NCBI GenBank assembly: GCA_023432075.1
Contig: JAEYVD010000895.1
Coordinates: 1-45,910 of the forward strand
Length of the DNA stretch: 45,910 bases
From: Pseudomonadota bacterium
Lineage (GTDB): Bacteria > Pseudomonadota > Gammaproteobacteria > Burkholderiales > Burkholderiaceae_B
Reading direction: 5' to 3'
The position numbers and the translations under genes were made by a program. This document shows positions 7,431 to 17,635 of the stretch, in pieces (within the stretch, counting starts at the first letter, position 1; each line of letters begins with the position of its first letter). The notes beneath the pieces are model-generated. The model did no database searches. It worked only from the letters and a program-made list of their open reading frames with translations, and was not told the origin of the DNA.

Positions 7431-9068
7431 ATGGCCCGCAGACTCAAGTCGATCATTCTTGCCGCCGTGTTGCTGGCGCCCTTGCTCGCGTCCGGGGCTT
7501 CAGCCGACGAGGCGCGCCCCACACCCGCTCCCCTTGAATCGACGCTGGAAACTGCCCCCGTCGAGGTCGGCGGTCAGGTGCTGTTCACGGTTCGCGGGTT
7601 GTCGTCCTTTCCCGCCGAGAAAAGGGCCGGAGCCATCACGAGGAGAATCGAGGACGTGGCGGCCGATGCCGCCTTCCGAGGCGTCGAATTAACGGTCGAC
7701 GCCCTCGATACGGGCTCTGCCATCATGGCGGGAAAAACGGCATTGATGATCGTCACGGACGCGGACGCCCAGCTCGAGCAGACTACCCGCGAGAATCTGA
7801 CCGCCTTGCACTTGGCTCGCATTCGCCAAGCCATCGATGAATACCGTCATGCCCGCAGCACGGACTACCTGCTGAAGGCGGGTCTGCACGCGGCCGGCGC
7901 CACCATCCTGCTGGCGGCTGGCGTTGCGGTCTTGCTCTTGCTGAATCGATGGCTGGACAAGGCCCTCTCCAACGTCCTGAAGCGTCGCGTTCACGCGGTA
8001 GACATCCAATCGTTCGAGGTCGTGCGGTCCGATACCATCTGGAAAGCTGTGCACGGCGTGATCCTGGCGATCGGGGTCGTGACCATTGTCGTGTCTGTCT
8101 ATATTTATCTGCAGTACGTGCTTGCGCTCTTTCCGTGGACCCGTTCCTTTTCGAACGACTTGTTCGAACTGTCCACGGGCGCTGCCCGAAGACTTGGCAA
8201 GTCCGCAGCCGCGATCATTCCTGACGTTCTCATCCTGATCATCATCTATTTCCTGACCCGCTTTACGCTGGGCCGGACCCGGAAATTCTTCGCCGCGGTG
8301 GAACAACAGCGCGTGGTATTCACGCAGTTTGAACCGGACTGGGCGATCCCGACGTACAAGCTGCTCCGGGTGTTGATCGTGGCGTTTGCGCTGGTTGTTG
8401 CTTACCCCTACATTCCTGGCTCCGAAACCGCGGCATTCAAGGGCATTTCGATCTTCATCGGTCTCGTCGTGTCGTTAGGGTCCTCCACGGCGATCTCCAA
8501 CCTGATCGCGGGCTACCTGATGACCTACCGGCGGGTTTTCAAGGTCGGGGACCGGGTCAAGGTGGGCGAAGTCGTGGGCGAAGTCGTGGCCGTCCGTCTT
8601 CAGGTGACGCATCTGCGTACGAACAAGAACGAAGAAGTGACGATTCCGAACTCTCAGATTCTGAATAGCGATGTGACGAACTACAGCGCCCTTGCCGGCA
8701 CCAAAGGGCTGATTCTTCACACCTCGGTCGGCATCGGTTATGAAGTGCCGTGGCGGCAGGTCGAGGCGATGATGCGCACCGCGGCCGATCGAACCGCCGG
8801 CGTGCTGTCGGAGCCAAGCCCCTTCATTCTCCTGACCAAGCTGGGCGACTTTTCGGTTTCGTATGAACTGAACGTATATGTGCGCGACACCCGGACGATC
8901 GCCAAACTCTATGCGCAATTGCATCGCAACATCATCGATGTATTCAACGAATACCAAGTGCAGATCATGACGCCTGCCTACGAGGGAGATCCTGATCAGC
9001 CCAAGGTCGTGCCACCGGAGCACTGGTATACGGCGCCAGCGAGTCCTGACGCGAAACCCAGGTCCTGA
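7431..9068 (+). CDS. MscS-family mechanosensitive ion channel with periplasmic N-terminal domain
   Basis: A 545-residue inner-membrane protein. Residues 1-26 are a signal peptide or signal anchor, followed by a periplasmic domain to about residue 140. Transmembrane segments then lie near 145-170, 205-232, 265-285 and 305-325. The pore helix and beta domain follow, with GISIFIGLVVSLGSSTAISN, VFKVGDRVKVG and the NEEVTIPNSQIL segment. The C-terminal domain is about 110 residues. It opens under membrane tension and protects against osmotic downshock. The start at 7431 follows a GGGAGAG site. It stands alone and faces the patatin gene tail to tail. Confidence 0.9.
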   Translation: MARRLKSIILAAVLLAPLLASGASADEARPTPAPLESTLETAPVEVGGQVLFTVRGLSSFPAEKRAGAITRRIEDVAADAAFRGVELTVDALDTGSAIMAGKTALMIVTDADAQLEQTTRENLTALHLARIRQAIDEYRHARSTDYLLKAGLHAAGATILLAAGVAVLLLLNRWLDKALSNVLKRRVHAVDIQSFEVVRSDTIWKAVHGVILAIGVVTIVVSVYIYLQYVLALFPWTRSFSNDLFELSTGAARRLGKSAAAIIPDVLILIIIYFLTRFTLGRTRKFFAAVEQQRVVFTQFEPDWAIPTYKLLRVLIVAFALVVAYPYIPGSETAAFKGISIFIGLVVSLGSSTAISNLIAGYLMTYRRVFKVGDRVKVGEVVGEVVAVRLQVTHLRTNKNEEVTIPNSQILNSDVTNYSALAGTKGLILHTSVGIGYEVPWRQVEAMMRTAADRTAGVLSEPSPFILLTKLGDFSVSYELNVYVRDTRTIAKLYAQLHRNIIDVFNEYQVQIMTPAYEGDPDQPKVVPPEHWYTAPASPDAKPRS

Positions 9069-9090
9069 CCGGTTATACGCGGCCCGCGAT

Positions 9091-10365
9091 CTACTTGCCT
9101 GGCGAAACGGCGGTCGGCAACACGAATCCGGGCGGCGCATGCGTCCACGGATAGCCCTTTAATCCCATGTCGTAGGCGGTTTCGTAAAGCGCTCGCATAT
9201 ATTCCGTGTCGAACTCTTCTTTATGGGGTGCTTGAAAGCTAGATGGAATGAACGCGAGGTTGAACTGGACACCATCCCGGTGCGCCGTCGCGTAGATGCG
9301 GTAAAGATCCCCGATTCCCTGGCTTTGAATCATGGACGCGACCGCGCGAGCCGCGATGCTCATCGTGGCGCGCTGCACCTGCATCCAGTCCGCATCGAGC
9401 CGCGCATTGCGAATAATGTACAGCTGCCGCTCGCGGCTGGCGCCAAGCAATGCCGACTCCTCCGCCAAGCGCAAGGTCACCGGATAGGCAAAGACCTGCG
9501 CCACAACGCCGCCGTCAACGTGCATCTCTTGATAGCGCCGTCCACCGGATTCCACGTCAATCATCATCGGAGGAAAAGCGCCCGGAATCGACGTCGACGC
9601 GACCATGACCTTCACAAACAGGTCCAATGCCGCAGGTCCGCCGTAAGTGGCAATCTTGCCCATATCCCAAATGACGCCACGGCCTGAATCGAGATCCGTG
9701 GTGCCGATCAATAGCAGGCGTCCCTTGGCGTACTCGGCGGCGATCTCCTTGAGAAGGTCTTCCGTGACGAACTTTCGGGTCAGGGTCAAGAGCGGCCGGT
9801 TGTCGGCCATCGCGTCGCTCAACACGCCGCCAAGCAAACTGCGCTTTTCCAGCACGTCGGCAGGCGACGTCGTTGTGTAGACTTCCTTCAGCGTCGCGTC
9901 ATATTTCTTGCCGGCAAAAACGAAAGGCGCAATCAGCGCGCCCGTGCTGATGCCCGTCACAAGCTTGAAGTCCGGTCTTGTGCGTGTTTCGGTCCATGCG
10001 TTCAACAAGCCGGCCGCGAAGGCGCCGTTGTCGCCGCCACCGGAAATCGCAAGGAACACAGCCGGCCCCAACGCGCCAGAATGCCCCTCTTTCGCAAGGA
10101 AATCCCGTTCTCTTTGCAACGCCTCGAATGCTGCTTGGGCCAGTTCCGGGGCGTCGGAAACGACAACGTAACGCACGCCAGGCATGCCAGGAATTTCAAC
10201 CTTGCCGGCGACGTCCCGCGGCACGGCTGGCAGGCGGGCAGCGGTCGTGGTGCACCCCTGAAGGGAAAACCCGACGGCCAGGAACAGCGCAAGGACAAAC
10301 GCGGCATCGATGTTCCGCCTGCGGGCGGCGAGCGTCATGAATACCGTCACGAAGAATCTGCTCAT
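9091..10365 (-). CDS. Patatin-like phospholipase, predicted lipoprotein
   Basis: A 424-residue protein with an N-terminal lipoprotein signal ending in the lipobox LQGC (Cys near 38), so it is probably anchored in a membrane facing the periplasm. The patatin active site is complete. The oxyanion-hole motif is SGGGDNGAFAAG, the nucleophile elbow is GISTG (Ser near 140), and the catalytic Asp is in HVDGG (near 285). Family members hydrolyse acyl chains from phospholipids. An AGGGGA site precedes the ATG. It follows the decarboxylase gene on the same strand with a 68-base gap and could be the last gene of that operon, though no functional link is evident. Confidence 0.85.
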   Translation of the reverse strand: MSRFFVTVFMTLAARRRNIDAAFVLALFLAVGFSLQGCTTTAARLPAVPRDVAGKVEIPGMPGVRYVVVSDAPELAQAAFEALQRERDFLAKEGHSGALGPAVFLAISGGGDNGAFAAGLLNAWTETRTRPDFKLVTGISTGALIAPFVFAGKKYDATLKEVYTTTSPADVLEKRSLLGGVLSDAMADNRPLLTLTRKFVTEDLLKEIAAEYAKGRLLLIGTTDLDSGRGVIWDMGKIATYGGPAALDLFVKVMVASTSIPGAFPPMMIDVESGGRRYQEMHVDGGVVAQVFAYPVTLRLAEESALLGASRERQLYIIRNARLDADWMQVQRATMSIAARAVASMIQSQGIGDLYRIYATAHRDGVQFNLAFIPSSFQAPHKEEFDTEYMRALYETAYDMGLKGYPWTHAPPGFVLPTAVSPGK

Positions 10366-10433
10366 CCTGGTCCCCTCGCCGCCTCGACTGCGCGCGCCGT
10401 GCCATCGAAGTCGGCTCCGGCGCGCATCACGCC

Positions 10434-13178
10434 TTACTGATTGCCAATGGCCGACGGCTTGATCAGCTTGATACCGCGCGCCCCGTTATAGCCATGGATC
10501 TCCTTGACATCGAGCTTGCGCATGAACTCAATGGTGTGCGCGTCGATGACCTGTCCGGGCACCATGATCGGAAAGCCCGGCGGATACGGGATGACGAAGT
10601 TCGCTGACACCAGCGCGGGGCCCGCCTCCAGGCGCTTGTCAATGTCTTGACTGGCCAGGGGCAGATATTCGCAATCCGCTTCGTTGTAGGCTGCAAAGAA
10701 CGCGTCTCGCATGTTGCCTTCCTGCGTGGGGCTGCGCGGGTCGTCTCGGTAGCCGTCATGAAAGCGGCTGAAGTTGGGAAGGCTGGGCACATCCTCCAAC
10801 AGGCTCCTGACTTTCTCGGCGAATTCGGCCCTGCCTGCTTCGCCGTTCTCCTTGAACCCTGCTTCGATTTCCTCGGAAATTTCCAGCAGTACCTTGATCA
10901 GCATCGCGACATCGCTGCGCGTGTTGTTGATATTGCTCTGCAGCAGGACGCTGTTGCGCGAGGTCTTATTGAGTTGAATGTTGTAGCGGGAAGCCAGCAG
11001 GTTCTTGAACGTGGTGCCGTCGTATCCCGCCGTGCCGCACACCAGCGTCAGCCGGGTGGGATCCAGGCAGAACTCGTCTTCCTGGAACGATTTCACGGCG
11101 GTCAGCCAGTTCATGCCCGGCGCCAGATAGTCGGCAAACCCTGATGCGCGAAATTCCTCGGGGATCATCTTGTCCGCCCCCAGCACGCTGAAGTACCGCG
11201 AAATCAGGGGATGATTCGCGACCTCACGACGGATGGCAAGGGCGACCTCGATGGCGCGCATGACAAGCTCGTAGCCTTCGAGCTCCATCTGGCGGCGCGC
11301 CACATCCAGCGACGCGATGATCTGCGCATTGGGCGAGGTCGACGCATGGATGAACACCGCCTCGCGGAATGCCGAGACATGGTGCTCGTAGTCTTCATCG
11401 CGCACGGCGATGATCGATCCCTGCCTCAGGCTCGACATCGACTTGTGCACGGAATCCGTCTCGTAGACGCGTATGCGCATGGTCTGGGGATTGGGAACCA
11501 GGACGCGATCCAGCAGCCGCGGATCCTTGGGGTCCAGGTCCTCGCCAAGTTCGCGGCACTGGGCCTGCCAGGCCTCTCGCGCCCTGGGATCGTCACGCCA
11601 CGCGTGCAGCGCGGCCGCGGCGCCCATCGCCGTACGCATGCGCAAGAATGGGGACCAACGCGCAAACCCGAACCATGCCTCGTCCCACAGGAATATCAGG
11701 TCCGGCTTGATGGCCAGGCACTCGGCCATGACACGCTGGGTGTTGTAGATATGGCCGTCGAAAGTGCAGTTGGTCAGCGTGACCATCGCCACCTTGTCCA
11801 GGCGCCCGGCCGACTTCAGCGCCAGCAACGCCTGCTTCACCGTGCGCAGCGGAACTGCGCCATACATCGAGTACTCCGTCATCGGGAATGCTTCCACATA
11901 GAGCGGCTGCGCGCCCGACAAGACCATGCCGTAGTGGTGCGACTTGTGGCAATTGCGGTCCACGATCACGATGTCGCCCGGTTTCGTCACCGCCTGGTAG
12001 ACCATCTTGTTCGACGTGGACGTGCCATTGGTCACGAAGAACACGTGGTCCGCACCGACCGCGCGCGCGAACTTCTCCTGGGCGACCTTGATGTTGCCCG
12101 TAGGCTCCAGCATGCTGTCCAGGCCGCCTGTCGTGGCGGACGTCTCCGCCAGGAAGAGGTTCAAACCGTAGAACTCGCCGAAGTCGCGAATCCAGTTCGA
12201 CTTGATGATCGACTTGCCCCGCGCGATGGGTAACGCATGGAAGGTGCTGATGGGCTTGGCGGCATACTGCTTGAGATTGTCGAAGTGAGGCGTGGATTGC
12301 CGCTCGCGGACGCCTTCCAGTATGTTCAGGTGCACCTCCATGGGCTCTTCGACCTCATAGAACACCCGGCGGATCGCCGAGGCGCTGGGGTCGCCCGCCA
12401 ACTGCTCCACGTTCCGGTCGGTAAGCAAATAGATGTCGAGCTCCGGCCGGATGTTGGCGACCATGCGCGCCAGCCGCACGCCAATCTCGCGCGGCGCGTC
12501 GATCGTCATGTCCAGGTGCTGGTAGACACTGAGGAAATCGCGCAACAGCGGGGCATCGTGCTTGAAAGGGATGGGGATTCCGTCATAGATGACGACGGCC
12601 TCGAGCTTGCCGTTGAGGATCGTGGCAAGCAGGGCGTCCTCGACGCTGCCGACCATGACCGGTTCGTAGATCAAGGGATCGTCGTGCCGCCGCAATTCGC
12701 GGATTTCGCGGCAGATCGTGGCCGCGCGGGCCGCAGGCGCCGGGCTGACGAACAGCGCCTCGAAGTACGGCCGGGTTGCGTGGCTTCCCGCCAGTCCGGG
12801 CGGGGTGCGGTCCGGTCCCTCGATGGACGATTCGTCCGTGGCTTGCCACTCGCTCTCGTCGTAGCGATAGCTGCCCGACAGCAGGGAGTTGCTCATGCGC
12901 AGAATCAGACGCGCCGCGCCCATCCCGTCGCCGTCCGCGATCCGCTCATCCAGCGCATGCAGCAACCGCACGCCCGGGTAGGCAAAGTAGCTCTCCATCG
13001 GGCGCAGGTCGGCCAGCGCCTCCTGCACGGGTACCGCGCCCGCGCCCGCCCTGGCGTTGCGGACCTCGGCGGCCCAGGCCTGCGCCTTGGCGTTCAGGTC
13101 GCGCCACCGGTCCAGGCGCGCGGCCGAGTTCGAGAGCAGGTGATCGAGTTGGTGGTGGCCGTTCGTTTCGGATGTCAT
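10434..13178 (-). CDS. Arg/Lys/Orn-type PLP decarboxylase (large, fold-type I)
   Basis: A 914-residue protein. An N-terminal wing and linker of about 330 residues precede the PLP domain. The domain has FVTNGTSTSNKMV, DRNCHKSHH, FLWDEAWFGFAR and the Schiff-base lysine in TDSVHKSMSSLRQGS (near residue 580). The C-terminal domain of the family follows. Such enzymes decarboxylate arginine, lysine or ornithine and consume a cytoplasmic proton; the substrate cannot be told by eye. The ATG at 13178 has a GGGGA site, and the longer open frame upstream is antisense noise over the transporter end. It lies 62 bases after an AspT-type exchanger gene, so decarboxylation is probably coupled to substrate/product antiport, as in the AspD-AspT pair. 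Confidence 0.9.
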   Translation of the reverse strand: MTSETNGHHQLDHLLSNSAARLDRWRDLNAKAQAWAAEVRNARAGAGAVPVQEALADLRPMESYFAYPGVRLLHALDERIADGDGMGAARLILRMSNSLLSGSYRYDESEWQATDESSIEGPDRTPPGLAGSHATRPYFEALFVSPAPAARAATICREIRELRRHDDPLIYEPVMVGSVEDALLATILNGKLEAVVIYDGIPIPFKHDAPLLRDFLSVYQHLDMTIDAPREIGVRLARMVANIRPELDIYLLTDRNVEQLAGDPSASAIRRVFYEVEEPMEVHLNILEGVRERQSTPHFDNLKQYAAKPISTFHALPIARGKSIIKSNWIRDFGEFYGLNLFLAETSATTGGLDSMLEPTGNIKVAQEKFARAVGADHVFFVTNGTSTSNKMVYQAVTKPGDIVIVDRNCHKSHHYGMVLSGAQPLYVEAFPMTEYSMYGAVPLRTVKQALLALKSAGRLDKVAMVTLTNCTFDGHIYNTQRVMAECLAIKPDLIFLWDEAWFGFARWSPFLRMRTAMGAAAALHAWRDDPRAREAWQAQCRELGEDLDPKDPRLLDRVLVPNPQTMRIRVYETDSVHKSMSSLRQGSIIAVRDEDYEHHVSAFREAVFIHASTSPNAQIIASLDVARRQMELEGYELVMRAIEVALAIRREVANHPLISRYFSVLGADKMIPEEFRASGFADYLAPGMNWLTAVKSFQEDEFCLDPTRLTLVCGTAGYDGTTFKNLLASRYNIQLNKTSRNSVLLQSNINNTRSDVAMLIKVLLEISEEIEAGFKENGEAGRAEFAEKVRSLLEDVPSLPNFSRFHDGYRDDPRSPTQEGNMRDAFFAAYNEADCEYLPLASQDIDKRLEAGPALVSANFVIPYPPGFPIMVPGQVIDAHTIEFMRKLDVKEIHGYNGARGIKLIKPSAIGNQ

Positions 13179-13240
13179 GGCTGTCCCCAGATGGCCGGCG
13201 TAGGCCCCGGCAGACAACCCGCCGGAGCGCCTGCGTGTCG

Positions 13241-14929
13241 TTACGAAAGAATCATGATCACCACCATGCCCCAGATGGTCAGCAGGGTATTGCCGACGGC
13301 GTAGGTCACCGTGTACCCCAAGCCTGGAACCTGGCTCTGCGCCGCCTCGCAGACCATGCCGAGCGCCGCGGTGGTGGTGCGCGCTCCGGCGCAGATGCCC
13401 AGAATCAGGGCCGGGTCGAAGCGAAAGACGAACTTGGCGATCAGCATCCCCAGCACAAGCGGCACCGATGTCGCGAATATGCCCCACAGGAAGAGGCTGA
13501 TACCCAGCTTCTGCAGCCCGGCAACAAAGCCCGGGCCGGCCGAGATGCCCACCACGGCGATGAAAACATTGAGCCCGACGGAGTTCATGAACCAGAGCGC
13601 GGGTTCGGGAATGCGGCCAAACGTGGGATGAATGGCGCGGAGCCAGCCGAAGACGATGCCGGCAATCAGCGCGCCGCCCGCCGTGGAGAGGGTGAGCGGG
13701 ATGCCGCTGACGTTGATCACGACGGCGCCAACGAGCGCGCCGATGGTAATGGCCAACGACATGAACGCAACATCGGTCACCGTGGTCGGTCTATCGACGT
13801 AACCGAGCGTCTTGGCCGTGGCATTGATATCCTGCGTCCGGCCAACCACGGTGATGACGTCGCCCCGGAACAACGGGGTCTTCGGCAAAATGGGTATCAC
13901 CGTCTCGGTCGGACCGCGCCGGATCTTTTTCAGGAACACGCCGCGAGCGCCCGGCCAGTGCGCCAGTTCCTCCAGCGGCTTGCCATCCACAATCTTGTTC
14001 GAGATATAGATATCGACGCCTTCGGTCTTGATGTCGAGCAGCTCGGCGTCCTCGACTTCGCGCCCGCTGGGGCCAAGCCGTTCGATCATCTGGTTGCGCT
14101 TGCCGCCGATCGCGACCACGTCCCCCGCCTCGATGATCGTGGCCGGGTCTGCCTCGATGATCTTTCCGCCTCGCCGGATCCGTTCGACAAACGCACGAAA
14201 TCCGGGCTGCACCCCGGCCTCGATCTCGCTCACGGTCCTGCCGATAAACGGGCTGTTCTGGGCCACCGAATAAGCCCGGACGTCGAACTCATACCAATTG
14301 GTCGCGTCCGCCCCGCCCTGCCCGGCGCCCATTTTCAGCTCGTAGGCCTTGCAGGCGGCCACCAGGTCGATGCCAAGCAACTTGGGTCCGATCTGCGCCA
14401 GGATGATCGCCGATCCCACGGTGCCGAAAATGTACGTCACCGCGTAGGCGATCGGCATGGCATCCAGCAGCGCCTGGGTGTCCTCCGGTGAGCGGCCCAG
14501 GCGTCCGATCGCATCGGTCGCCAGCCCCATGGACGCGGATATCGTTTGGGATCCTGCGAAGAGGCCCGCCGCGGATCCCAGGTCGTAACCGGCAAGGATC
14601 GCGGCCACCACGGCCGCCCCCAGGGACAGCAGCGCCATGACGACGGCGAAAATCGCCTGGGGCAGACCGTCCTTGGCAATGCCGCGCACGAATTGCGGCC
14701 CCACCCCGTATCCCACCGCGAACAGGAACATCAGAAAGAAGACGGACTTCACGTTGGGGGATATCTTGACGCCCAGGATGCCGATGACGATCGCGACCAG
14801 CAGGGTCGAGGTCACGGCGCCCAGACTGAACCCCTTGAAGCTTTTGCCGCCTATCCAATAGCCGAAGCCCAACGCCAGGAAGATGGCGATCTCGGGATAG
14901 GCCTTAAGCGTGTCCACAAACCAACTCAT
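13241..14929 (-). CDS. AspT-family amino acid exchanger (first copy)
   Basis: A 562-residue membrane protein with the aspartate:alanine exchanger layout. About five to six N-terminal transmembrane helices ([14 protein letters not shown] onward) come first. A cytoplasmic region with two RCK_C/TrkA-C domains follows (about residues 205-380). A second membrane half then contains [12 protein letters not shown] and [13 protein letters not shown]. In the prototype the carrier swaps an amino acid for its decarboxylation product and so generates proton motive force. The AAGGAG site before the ATG is strong. It is the first gene of an apparent operon with the decarboxylase. Confidence 0.9.
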   Translation of the reverse strand: MSWFVDTLKAYPEIAIFLALGFGYWIGGKSFKGFSLGAVTSTLLVAIVIGILGVKISPNVKSVFFLMFLFAVGYGVGPQFVRGIAKDGLPQAIFAVVMALLSLGAAVVAAILAGYDLGSAAGLFAGSQTISASMGLATDAIGRLGRSPEDTQALLDAMPIAYAVTYIFGTVGSAIILAQIGPKLLGIDLVAACKAYELKMGAGQGGADATNWYEFDVRAYSVAQNSPFIGRTVSEIEAGVQPGFRAFVERIRRGGKIIEADPATIIEAGDVVAIGGKRNQMIERLGPSGREVEDAELLDIKTEGVDIYISNKIVDGKPLEELAHWPGARGVFLKKIRRGPTETVIPILPKTPLFRGDVITVVGRTQDINATAKTLGYVDRPTTVTDVAFMSLAITIGALVGAVVINVSGIPLTLSTAGGALIAGIVFGWLRAIHPTFGRIPEPALWFMNSVGLNVFIAVVGISAGPGFVAGLQKLGISLFLWGIFATSVPLVLGMLIAKFVFRFDPALILGICAGARTTTAALGMVCEAAQSQVPGLGYTVTYAVGNTLLTIWGMVVIMILS

Positions 14930-15222
14930 GATTCTCTCCTTGACTGTTCCCGTATGGAAAGCACTGAGTCATGCAGGTTCGGAGGTCGCGTGCCGCGCTG
15001 GGTACTTGTCAACGCCCGCGCAGCGCGGTTGTGCAGCGCCAGAGTAGTGCAGCCCGAATCGTTGAAATTGACATTGGTCAACATACCCAACAGCCCATGT
15101 CTGAAACTGATCGAGAGTCGACGCGCTGCGATCTGCACTAACAAATACAAAGCGTGGCTGTGACTCGGAGCTGGACCGACTTCTGATGCGCCGTAGCGTC
15201 CTCTTACGGGGAGATAAAGGCC
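14930..15222. promoter_or_regulatory. Divergent control region of the two AspT-type genes
   Basis: This 293-base region separates two divergently transcribed exchanger genes and must hold both promoters. Its clearest element is a perfect palindrome TTGAC-ATTG-GTCAA at 15068-15081, in the class bound by FNR/ANR/DNR regulators. It lies nearly midway, about 140 bases from each start codon. I see no credible gene inside. Confidence 0.55.
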
Positions 15223-16914
15223 ATGGACTTACTCAGCAGTTTGCTGCAGCGCAACCCGGAGTTGGCGGTCTTCCTTGCCATCGGCATCGGCTATTGGGTG
15301 GGCGCATTCAAGATTCGCGGCGTCGGATTTGGCCCCGTGACGGGGTCTTTGCTTGCCGGGCTTCTGATTGGTTATTTCGTCCACGTCCCGGTATCCGATA
15401 CTGCAAAGCAGGTGCTATTCCTGCTATTCATGTTCGGCATCGGATACTCCGTGGGGCCAAGCTTTTTCCGGGGAATGAAGGACGGTGGGTGGCGCTGGGC
15501 CGTGCTGGGCGTCGTCGTGCCCGTCGCGGGGTTGATCACGGCGTGGGCGCTTGCCACCTTGCTGCGGCTCGAGATCGGCTACGCAGTAGGCCTCATTTCG
15601 GGTGGGCTGACCGAATCTCCGGTGATCGGCACCGGCAGCGAAGCGATTCGGCACCTGCCCGTCAGCGTCGACGAACAGAATCGTCTTATCAGCCAGATCG
15701 CCGTGGCCGACGCGCTCTGCTACATCTTCGGCACGTTTGGCGTTATTTGGTTTTGCTCCAGCTTGGCGCCCAAGCTGTTGCGCATCGACTTGAAAACGGA
15801 AGGCGCACGCCTTGAACAGATGTATGGCATTGAACGCGAGAAAGCCGGCGTCACCTCTGCCTGGCGACGATTCGATCTGCGCGCGTATCTGGTTCAGGAC
15901 AATCACGCGATCGCCGGAAAGTCGGTCGCTCAGGCGGAGGCGCTTTTCGCGCCGGAGCGCCTGTTCATCGAGCGGATCAGACGTGACGGCCGTCTGCTCG
16001 CTTCCACACCCGACACCCGCCTGCTCGCGGGCGACATCATCGCGGTCTCCGGCAAAAGCGAAGTCCTTCTCAGCGTTCTGGACCGAAACGCAAGTGAACA
16101 AGCCGATCGAGAGTTGCTCGACATACCGAGCGCCATGTTTGACGTCGTGCTATCCAAGCGAGAATTTGTCGGTAAAACGGTGGCTCAAATCGCTGATCGC
16201 GCCGAAGCAGTACGAGGCGTATTCCTGCGAGACATCCGGCGCGGCAGCGAAAAAATCCCGATTGGCCCCGGCACGGTGCTCCAACGGGGGGATGTGCTGA
16301 CCATCGTTGGACCGGAACCCGCGGTGGAGCGCGTCGCGGCGCTGGTGGGAAGCGTGGTTCAGGAAGCGGATTCCACCGATTTCGTCGCGCTGGGCTTTGG
16401 CGTGTTTCTGGGCGCGTTGATCGGCACTTCGCTCGTATTGCCCATCGGCGGCATGCCGATTGCCATCGGAAGCAGCGTCGGGACGTTGGTGCTGGGCCTG
16501 TTGGTCGGCTGGCGCAATGCGGGCAAGCCGTTGTTCGGCCGGATATCCCATGCTTCCCTGGAGTTCATGAAATCCATCGGGCTGGCCGGCTTCGTCGCCA
16601 TGATCGGCCTGAAGGCAGGACCGCTTTTCGTCGATGCGCTGAAAGAAGTCGGCCTGACGATCTTTCTGGCCGGCATCGTCGTGACGATGGTTCCGTTGTT
16701 CGTCGGCCTGCTGGTGGGGCGATACCTGTTAAAGCTTGAGCCGCTTTTACTGCTGGGCGCATTGGCCGGCGTACAAACCATGACCGCCGGCCTTGCCGCA
16801 GTCCAAGAGAAATCCGATAGCCCCGTCGCGGTCATCGGCTACTCCGGCACCGTGGCCTTCGGACATATTCTCATCACGACCTGGGGCACGGTGATCGTCT
16901 GGCTGCTGTTCTGA
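15223..16914 (+). CDS. AspT-family amino acid exchanger (second copy)
   Basis: A 563-residue paralogue of the exchanger encoded divergently next door. It has the same build: N-terminal membrane half (AVFLAIGIGYWVGAFKIRG), two central RCK_C domains (about residues 210-385), and a C-terminal membrane half with LKAGPLFVDALKEVG and GVQTMTAGLAAV. Sequence identity to the first copy looks moderate, so this is an old duplication with probably a different substrate. A GGGAGATAAAGG site precedes the ATG. It stands alone on the plus strand and shares the FNR-like control region. Confidence 0.88.
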   Translation: MDLLSSLLQRNPELAVFLAIGIGYWVGAFKIRGVGFGPVTGSLLAGLLIGYFVHVPVSDTAKQVLFLLFMFGIGYSVGPSFFRGMKDGGWRWAVLGVVVPVAGLITAWALATLLRLEIGYAVGLISGGLTESPVIGTGSEAIRHLPVSVDEQNRLISQIAVADALCYIFGTFGVIWFCSSLAPKLLRIDLKTEGARLEQMYGIEREKAGVTSAWRRFDLRAYLVQDNHAIAGKSVAQAEALFAPERLFIERIRRDGRLLASTPDTRLLAGDIIAVSGKSEVLLSVLDRNASEQADRELLDIPSAMFDVVLSKREFVGKTVAQIADRAEAVRGVFLRDIRRGSEKIPIGPGTVLQRGDVLTIVGPEPAVERVAALVGSVVQEADSTDFVALGFGVFLGALIGTSLVLPIGGMPIAIGSSVGTLVLGLLVGWRNAGKPLFGRISHASLEFMKSIGLAGFVAMIGLKAGPLFVDALKEVGLTIFLAGIVVTMVPLFVGLLVGRYLLKLEPLLLLGALAGVQTMTAGLAAVQEKSDSPVAVIGYSGTVAFGHILITTWGTVIVWLLF

Positions 16915-16922
16915 TCCTGCGA

Positions 16923-17489
16923 CTACCTTATCAGCGTCAGGACGGAAGATCGGTCCATGACCCAGATCAGTACCGCCACGACCGAGGCAACAATCAAAAA
17001 GGCTCGCCTTCCATTGCGCAGTCCGGCTGATGGCAATGAAACGGCCTTTTTCCCTTTGAGGCGCCGTTTCTCCCAGAGCTTCAAGACCAGTAGATAGCCG
17101 GCATACACGATTGGGTATGCAATCAACAGATTCAAAAAAGTGCGATGCGGCAGCAGTTCATCATGCGCCGTCAACGCAAGCGCGCACGCCGAACTGACCA
17201 GCAACATGCCGCTTTCGATGTAATCCTGGATCGACGCGATTGCCAGATCTGCCTTGGGTGTTCCTCGCTGATGCCGGACTACGCCACGGCCCGCGGTCAA
17301 CCCAGCCATGGCGGCCAGCCAGAACGAGCAATAGGACAGAAAATACGTCCGTCCGTCCGAGGAAGTGATAAACGACGCAGCATCGGAGTCGTTCAGAAAT
17401 ACGATCACCACCACGGGCGGGGCGAGCAACAAGAGCGCCAGCCCAAAAAGCGCCCAATCGGCGCCGGTTAGCTTCTCTATGTGGTTCAT
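16923..17489 (-). CDS. Unrecognised four-helix membrane protein
   Basis: A 188-residue protein with hydrophobic segments near residues 12-33, 48-66, 88-105 and 112-130, and another at the C-terminal end. I do not recognise the family. The ATG at 17489 has a GGAGTT site 9 bases upstream. The open frame continues upstream to 17684 (SEYDDAWSEFKQ...), so a longer form is possible. It sits between the exchanger gene and the spanin genes. It may be the last chromosomal gene before the phage-derived cluster or a cargo gene of that cluster; no att-like repeat marks the border. Confidence 0.55.
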   Translation of the reverse strand: MNHIEKLTGADWALFGLALLLLAPPVVVIVFLNDSDAASFITSSDGRTYFLSYCSFWLAAMAGLTAGRGVVRHQRGTPKADLAIASIQDYIESGMLLVSSACALALTAHDELLPHRTFLNLLIAYPIVYAGYLLVLKLWEKRRLKGKKAVSLPSAGLRNGRRAFLIVASVVAVLIWVMDRSSVLTLIR

Positions 17490-17635
17490 CTGTTTGAACT
17501 CCGACCAGGCATCGTCATATTCGGATAACGGCACGGGGCGGCGGAACTGAAATGCCTTCCGGTTCAATGCCCTAGGTTGCGTGCGATCACGAACCTCGGG
17601 GGGATGCGCCACGGTGCGACGCAGGAGCCAGAAGC

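Noticed and set aside
11211..12233. 340-codon plus-strand frame
   Set aside because: Antisense to the PLP domain of the decarboxylase, with no domain of its own.
13179..13487. N-terminal extension of the decarboxylase frame
   Set aside because: It overlaps the end of the first exchanger gene in another frame, has low-complexity Arg/Gly/His content and no ribosome-binding site. The ATG at 13178 fits the family.
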